DNA of 64,000 nt from Oceanobacter kriegii DSM 6294 (GTDB lineage Bacteria > Pseudomonadota > Gammaproteobacteria > Pseudomonadales > Oceanobacteraceae): the NCBI RefSeq assembly GCF_000422845.1, contig NZ_AUGV01000008.1, positions 62,001 through 126,000 of the forward strand, read 5' to 3'. The position numbers were made by a program, and so were the translations under genes. Positions 61,148 to 64,000 of this stretch are shown in pieces. A model generated the notes under the pieces. That model was not told the origin of the DNA, ran no database searches, and was given only the letters and a program-made list of their open reading frames with translations. The first letter of the stretch is position 1; every line of letters starts with the position of its first letter.

Positions 61148-61735
61148 TTATTCCGTAGGCACCGCGATGAGGTGCTGGATGCCCTGATAAATCATGGCGC
61201 TGACCTGTTCTGCCAGAGTGGCCGGGTCATATGGCAGCCGCTTGTTCAGTATCTCAACAATCACCCCCATGGTGGCGCTGCTGTAGAACGTGGTGATCAG
61301 GTGCAGCTGCTCCGGGGTAACCGGTTTGGTTAGCCCTTGCTCGGCACGGCGGCGGAAAAAGTCGGTGTGCTGGTTGCGCACCATTTGCAGGGCAACGTCA
61401 CCTGCACGGCCGCTCAGCGCCAGGCGCAAAATCAGATCGTTGGGGTCGATGGTCAGCAGCATGTGCTCGATCAGCGAGCGCAAACGCTCGTGGCCCGGTG
61501 GTTGGGCATCGGCCAGGTAGTCGTCAAACAGGCTCTGACGTTTGTCGATCCACTGTTTCACGTGTTCATTGATGATGTCTTGCCGGCTTTCGTAGTTGGA
61601 ATAGAAAGTCGGTCGGGTTACGCCAGCTCGTTCAGTGATCTGTTCGATGCTGATTTCTTCCAGCGGCTGGTTTTGCAGCAGCTCTGACAGTGCCTCACGC
61701 AGTTTGGCGCGGCTTTTCAGGCGTCGGGCGTCCAT
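61148..61735 (-). CDS. TetR family transcriptional regulator
   Basis: 195 residues. Helix-turn-helix at about residues 10-55 (LREALSELLQNQPLEEISIEQITERAGVTRPTFYSNYESRQDIINEHV). The C-terminal domain (TetR_C-like, MLLTIDPNDLILRLALSGRAGDVALQMVRNQHTDFFRRRAEQG) fits the ligand-binding part of a general subfamily. It lies 20 bp downstream of lrp on the same strand and may be co-transcribed. No target suggested. Confidence 0.9.
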   Translation of the reverse strand: MDARRLKSRAKLREALSELLQNQPLEEISIEQITERAGVTRPTFYSNYESRQDIINEHVKQWIDKRQSLFDDYLADAQPPGHERLRSLIEHMLLTIDPNDLILRLALSGRAGDVALQMVRNQHTDFFRRRAEQGLTKPVTPEQLHLITTFYSSATMGVIVEILNKRLPYDPATLAEQVSAMIYQGIQHLIAVPTE

Positions 61736-61755
61736 TGAGGGTCCTGAGTTAACGG

Positions 61756-62244
61756 TTAACGTTCTTCGATGGGGAGCAGTGCGCTCTCTTTGACTTCTTC
61801 CATCACGATGTAGCTTTTCGAGTTTTTCACCCCTGGCAAGGTAAGCAGCAGCTCGCCCAGCAAGGCTCGGTATTCTGACATGTCGTTGATACGTGCTTTC
61901 AGCAGGTAGTCAGCGTCGCCGGATACCAGATGGCATTCGAGTACATAGGGCAGTGTAGTGACGGCCTGGTTAAAACGCTGGAAAGCATCGGGAGATTGGT
62001 AAGACAACGAAATCTCGACGAATACCAGCATGCTGTACTCCAGCATTTGTGGATTCAGGCGGGCGTAGTAGCCTTCAATGTACCCTTCTTTCTCGAGTCG
62101 CTTGACCCGTTCAATACAGGGGGTGGAGCTAAGGCCAATCCGGTCTGCAAGGTCTACATAGCTGACCCGACCATCCCGTTGCAGTTCATTCAGGATGCGT
62201 TTGTCGAGCCTGTCCAATGGACGCTTTTTTCCAGAAGTCTTCAT
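61756..62244 (-). CDS. lrp: Leucine-responsive regulatory protein (Lrp/AsnC family)
   Basis: 162 residues, nearly the same length as E. coli Lrp (164). Helix-turn-helix RLDKRILNELQRDGRVSYVDLADRIGLSSTPCIERVKRLEKEGYIEGYYARLNP, then the RAM domain with ECHLVSGDADYLLKARINDMSEYRALLGELLLTLPGVKNSKSYIVMEEVKES, close to the Lrp signature ECHLVSGDFDYLLKTRVPDMSAYRKLLGE. Likely the true global Lrp rather than a specialised AsnC paralogue. AGATGAAG before the start is a weak binding site. Confidence 0.92.
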   Translation of the reverse strand: MKTSGKKRPLDRLDKRILNELQRDGRVSYVDLADRIGLSSTPCIERVKRLEKEGYIEGYYARLNPQMLEYSMLVFVEISLSYQSPDAFQRFNQAVTTLPYVLECHLVSGDADYLLKARINDMSEYRALLGELLLTLPGVKNSKSYIVMEEVKESALLPIEER

Positions 62245-62655
62245 CTTGATAATCCAGAAGTTATTCTATTTTTGGTGGAATATACCGGTTGTACAGATTT
62301 TTGCAGAAAATCCAGCCAATTAAGATGCTACTTGCGTGCAAATTCTTAATTTTTTGGACATTTTCGAGGAATTGGCGCTTTGTCGGCCAGTTTTCCGGGG
62401 TTTTTCAGGATTATTGATCTCCCGTGGCTCGTTTTGTCATGTATTAATGGCAAAATAGTTGAATTTTCACTGATTTGACGATGGCTGTTGGATATGTCCG
62501 TGGTCGCTGCCGGGTGCTTTGCGTTGGCAGGGAAAACCGGCGTTTACAAAAACCGCCATTTGCAAACAGTTTGTTGCCCGGGCTGAGCTAATAACGCGAG
62601 AACTTGCGAACCCAGTCCGGTTTCCTAGATAGCTTTATGATGGAGTTGCAGGTTT
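62245..62655. other. Promoter region between lrp and the aspartyl-protease-like gene
   Basis: About 410 bp, AT-rich on the lrp side (62260-62370), no gene recognised. Such regions before lrp often hold autoregulatory Lrp sites; these are too degenerate to call by eye. Confidence 0.4.
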
Positions 62656-63807
62656 ATGCGGGGCAGGCTGCTGTTGGCTGTATTGGCAGGTATGACGTTA
62701 TTGGTTCAGGGCTGTACAACCTGGCCAGGCAAGGCACACCGGGACGTGACGATGGACAAGATCGAAACCGTGGTGGCTCGTCACAGCCCGCGCATTGAAT
62801 TGCACTGCCCGGATATTGATACCGTCAGCGAGCAGCTGGAAGAGCAGCGCCAGATGCTGGAGCACATGAATCGCGCCATGGTGCGGCTGGAAGACCAGCA
62901 TCAGCAGGAACTTGCGGCGGAGTGCGGCGTGCCTCAGCAGCAACCCCAGAACGTCTGGAACGACAAGGTGATTGTTGGCGAAACCGAATGGATTTACCTG
63001 GCACCTCCGGGCCATTTGTACCGCGCCCGGGTCGACAGTGGTGCCACCACGTCGTCGCTCAGCGCCCAGGACGTTACCCGTTTTGAACGCAATGGCGACA
63101 AGTGGGTTCGATTCAAACTGCAGCACGACGATGAAGAAGTGCCGATTGAGGTCGAACGACCGATTGTACGTAACGTGCTGATTCGTCAAGCCAGTAGCGA
63201 AGATGTGGAACGCCGCCCGGTGATTGAGCTGAATATCCACATGGGCAACGAACTGCAACAGGTGACCGAATTTACCCTCGCCGACCGTTCTCATATGGAA
63301 TTCCCGATCCTGCTGGGCCGTTCATTCTTGCAAGACGTCACCCTGATCGACGTTGGCAAACAATACCTGCACGACAAGTATCAGCCTCAAACCAGTATGG
63401 TGGATGACGAGTCATCAGCCAAAGAACAGGCCGCGAAAGAGAAAGCTGCCAAAGAGAAAGCCGCGAAAGAGAAAGCCGCGAAAGAGAAAGCCGCGAAAGA
63501 GAAAGCCGCGAAAGAGAAAGCCGCGAAAGAGCAAGCTGCCAAAGAGAAAGCTTTGAAAGAGCAAGCTGCGAAAGAGAAAGCCGCAAAAGAACAAGCTGCA
63601 AAAGAGCAAGCTGCAAAAGAACAAGCTGCAAAAGAGCAAGCTGCAAAAGAACAAGCGGCCGAACAGGCAAGCGAGCAAGCCGAAAACGTTCCATCGGAGC
63701 CCACGACAGCAGAGCCCGAAACATCCCAGCCGGTGAAACCCGCTGACACTAAAGAATCCACTCCTGCGGATAGCAGCGCACAGCCGAATACGAGTACCGA
63801 TAAATGA
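62656..63807 (+). CDS. Retropepsin-like 'ATP-dependent zinc protease' family lipoprotein with a long AKE(K/Q)A repeat tail
   Basis: 383 residues. Lipobox LVQGC follows the signal helix [17 protein letters not shown] short coiled coil ([29 protein letters not shown]) precedes the retropepsin-like domain with active-site [14 protein letters not shown] and the closing [26 protein letters not shown]. From about residue 255 there are sixteen pentapeptide units [10 protein letters not shown], then an acidic Pro/Thr tail. The tail is likely a helical or disordered spacer. ATGA overlap with the next gene. Such genes travel with RimK-like ligases and inactive transglutaminases. Confidence 0.88.
   Translation: MRGRLLLAVLAGMTLLVQGCTTWPGKAHRDVTMDKIETVVARHSPRIELHCPDIDTVSEQLEEQRQMLEHMNRAMVRLEDQHQQELAAECGVPQQQPQNVWNDKVIVGETEWIYLAPPGHLYRARVDSGATTSSLSAQDVTRFERNGDKWVRFKLQHDDEEVPIEVERPIVRNVLIRQASSEDVERRPVIELNIHMGNELQQVTEFTLADRSHMEFPILLGRSFLQDVTLIDVGKQYLHDKYQPQTSMVDDESSAKEQAAKEKAAKEKAAKEKAAKEKAAKEKAAKEKAAKEQAAKEKALKEQAAKEKAAKEQAAKEQAAKEQAAKEQAAKEQAAEQASEQAENVPSEPTTAEPETSQPVKPADTKESTPADSSAQPNTSTDK
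63417..63656. repeat. In-gene 15-bp repeat array encoding AKE(K/Q)A
   Basis: Sixteen 15-bp units, several of them identical at the DNA level (GCGAAAGAGAAAGCC), in the aspartyl-protease-like gene. The length can change in frame by slippage. Confidence 0.93.
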
Positions 63808-64000
63808 TCAAACGGAATTTGCCCTACGCACTGCTGGTAGGGCTGTTGTTGTTGGCCGGGATTGCTCAAATCCTCCATCGCCACTGGGTTTACGACGTGC
63901 CACTGCTGCCTGGCGATGCCCAAACCATTTGGTCGGTGGAAGCCAAGGTCGAGTTTGATGCCAACGGTGAACCGGTCAAGGTACGACTGGCCACGCCAGA
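63804..64000 (+). CDS. Inactive-transglutaminase-family membrane protein, N-terminal part (cut by window end)
   Basis: The first 65 residues are visible: [20 protein letters not shown] begins an N-terminal membrane helix, followed by [28 protein letters not shown], a sequence start typical of the inactive transglutaminase/7-TM family protein encoded next to retropepsin-like and RimK-type ligase genes. Its ATG overlaps the previous stop (ATGA), so they are one operon. The rest lies outside. Confidence 0.82.
   Translation, partial: MIKRNLPYALLVGLLLLAGIAQILHRHWVYDVPLLPGDAQTIWSVEAKVEFDANGEPVKVRLATP

Noticed and set aside
63387-63923. Ala/Ser/Phe/Cys repeat frame on the - strand
   Set aside because: It is the complement of the AKE(K/Q)A repeat array.

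Overview
The window reads as chromosomal DNA of a marine-type gammaproteobacterium. Pointers are a long-form Pta, a TRAP transporter, Lrp, OhrR/GPx, a Tmm-type trimethylamine monooxygenase, and abundant REP-like palindromes of the kind common in Pseudomonas and Oceanospirillales. The exact genus is not determined. Genes are densely packed on both strands. I saw no rRNA, tRNA, CRISPR array, insertion sequence or phage gene.

Layout. 1-7.4 kb: the 3' end of pta with its terminator, a dctPQM TRAP operon, a small DUF-like gene, an aldehyde-dehydrogenase-fold protein whose three key catalytic residues are all replaced, and a PH-domain membrane protein. 7.4-12.1 kb: a TetR regulator, a TorF-like porin, and a Tat lipoprotein phosphotriesterase coupled to an M28 peptidase. 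12.4-17.7 kb: an alanine/sodium symporter, an amino-acid-type binding protein, a NYN RNase-like protein, a lipoprotein and a Tsx-like channel. 18.2-22.8 kb: a Fur-box-preceded Fe(III) ABC operon.

The core of the window (22.9-50.5 kb) is a nearly complete purine utilisation island. It holds gpt salvage, 8-oxoguanine deaminase, a nucleoside-type ABC importer (two permeases, a double ATPase and, 20 kb away, a BMP binding protein), xdhABC, uraD, uraH, guaD, puuD, the xanP-type permease, alc, puuE and allA. Together these take guanine, xanthine or 8-oxoguanine through urate, 5-hydroxyisourate, OHCU, allantoin, allantoate and ureidoglycolate to glyoxylate and urea. A TetR protein closely resembling RutR lies inside the island. 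At least twelve palindromes matching the E. coli RutR operator (TTGACCANNTGGTCAA) lie in the intergenic regions in front of tsx, gpt, the ABC operon/xdh, xanP, puuE-alc/allA and the BMP gene. Several sites share an extended AGCAAAAAG flank, and two pairs have an identical 39-bp spacing. The inferred picture is one local regulator controlling outer-membrane uptake, import, salvage and the degradation pathway.

The island is interrupted between puuD and alc. A parDE toxin-antitoxin pair lies between two direct copies of a composite REP repeat. A Fic gene with a 54-residue partner lies between two identical 22-bp palindromes. 50.7-64 kb holds a cupin/Tmm pair, a PQQ glucose-type dehydrogenase, ohrR-gpx, a MarR regulator divergent from a siderophore-interacting protein, a nucleoside-recognition membrane protein, rarD, a candidate structured RNA, TetR, lrp, and the start of a retropepsin-like/inactive-transglutaminase peptide-modification operon. 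A perfect 7-bp tandem repeat occurs at two separate loci. All functional calls come from reading the sequence and from memory of the families; no searches were run.
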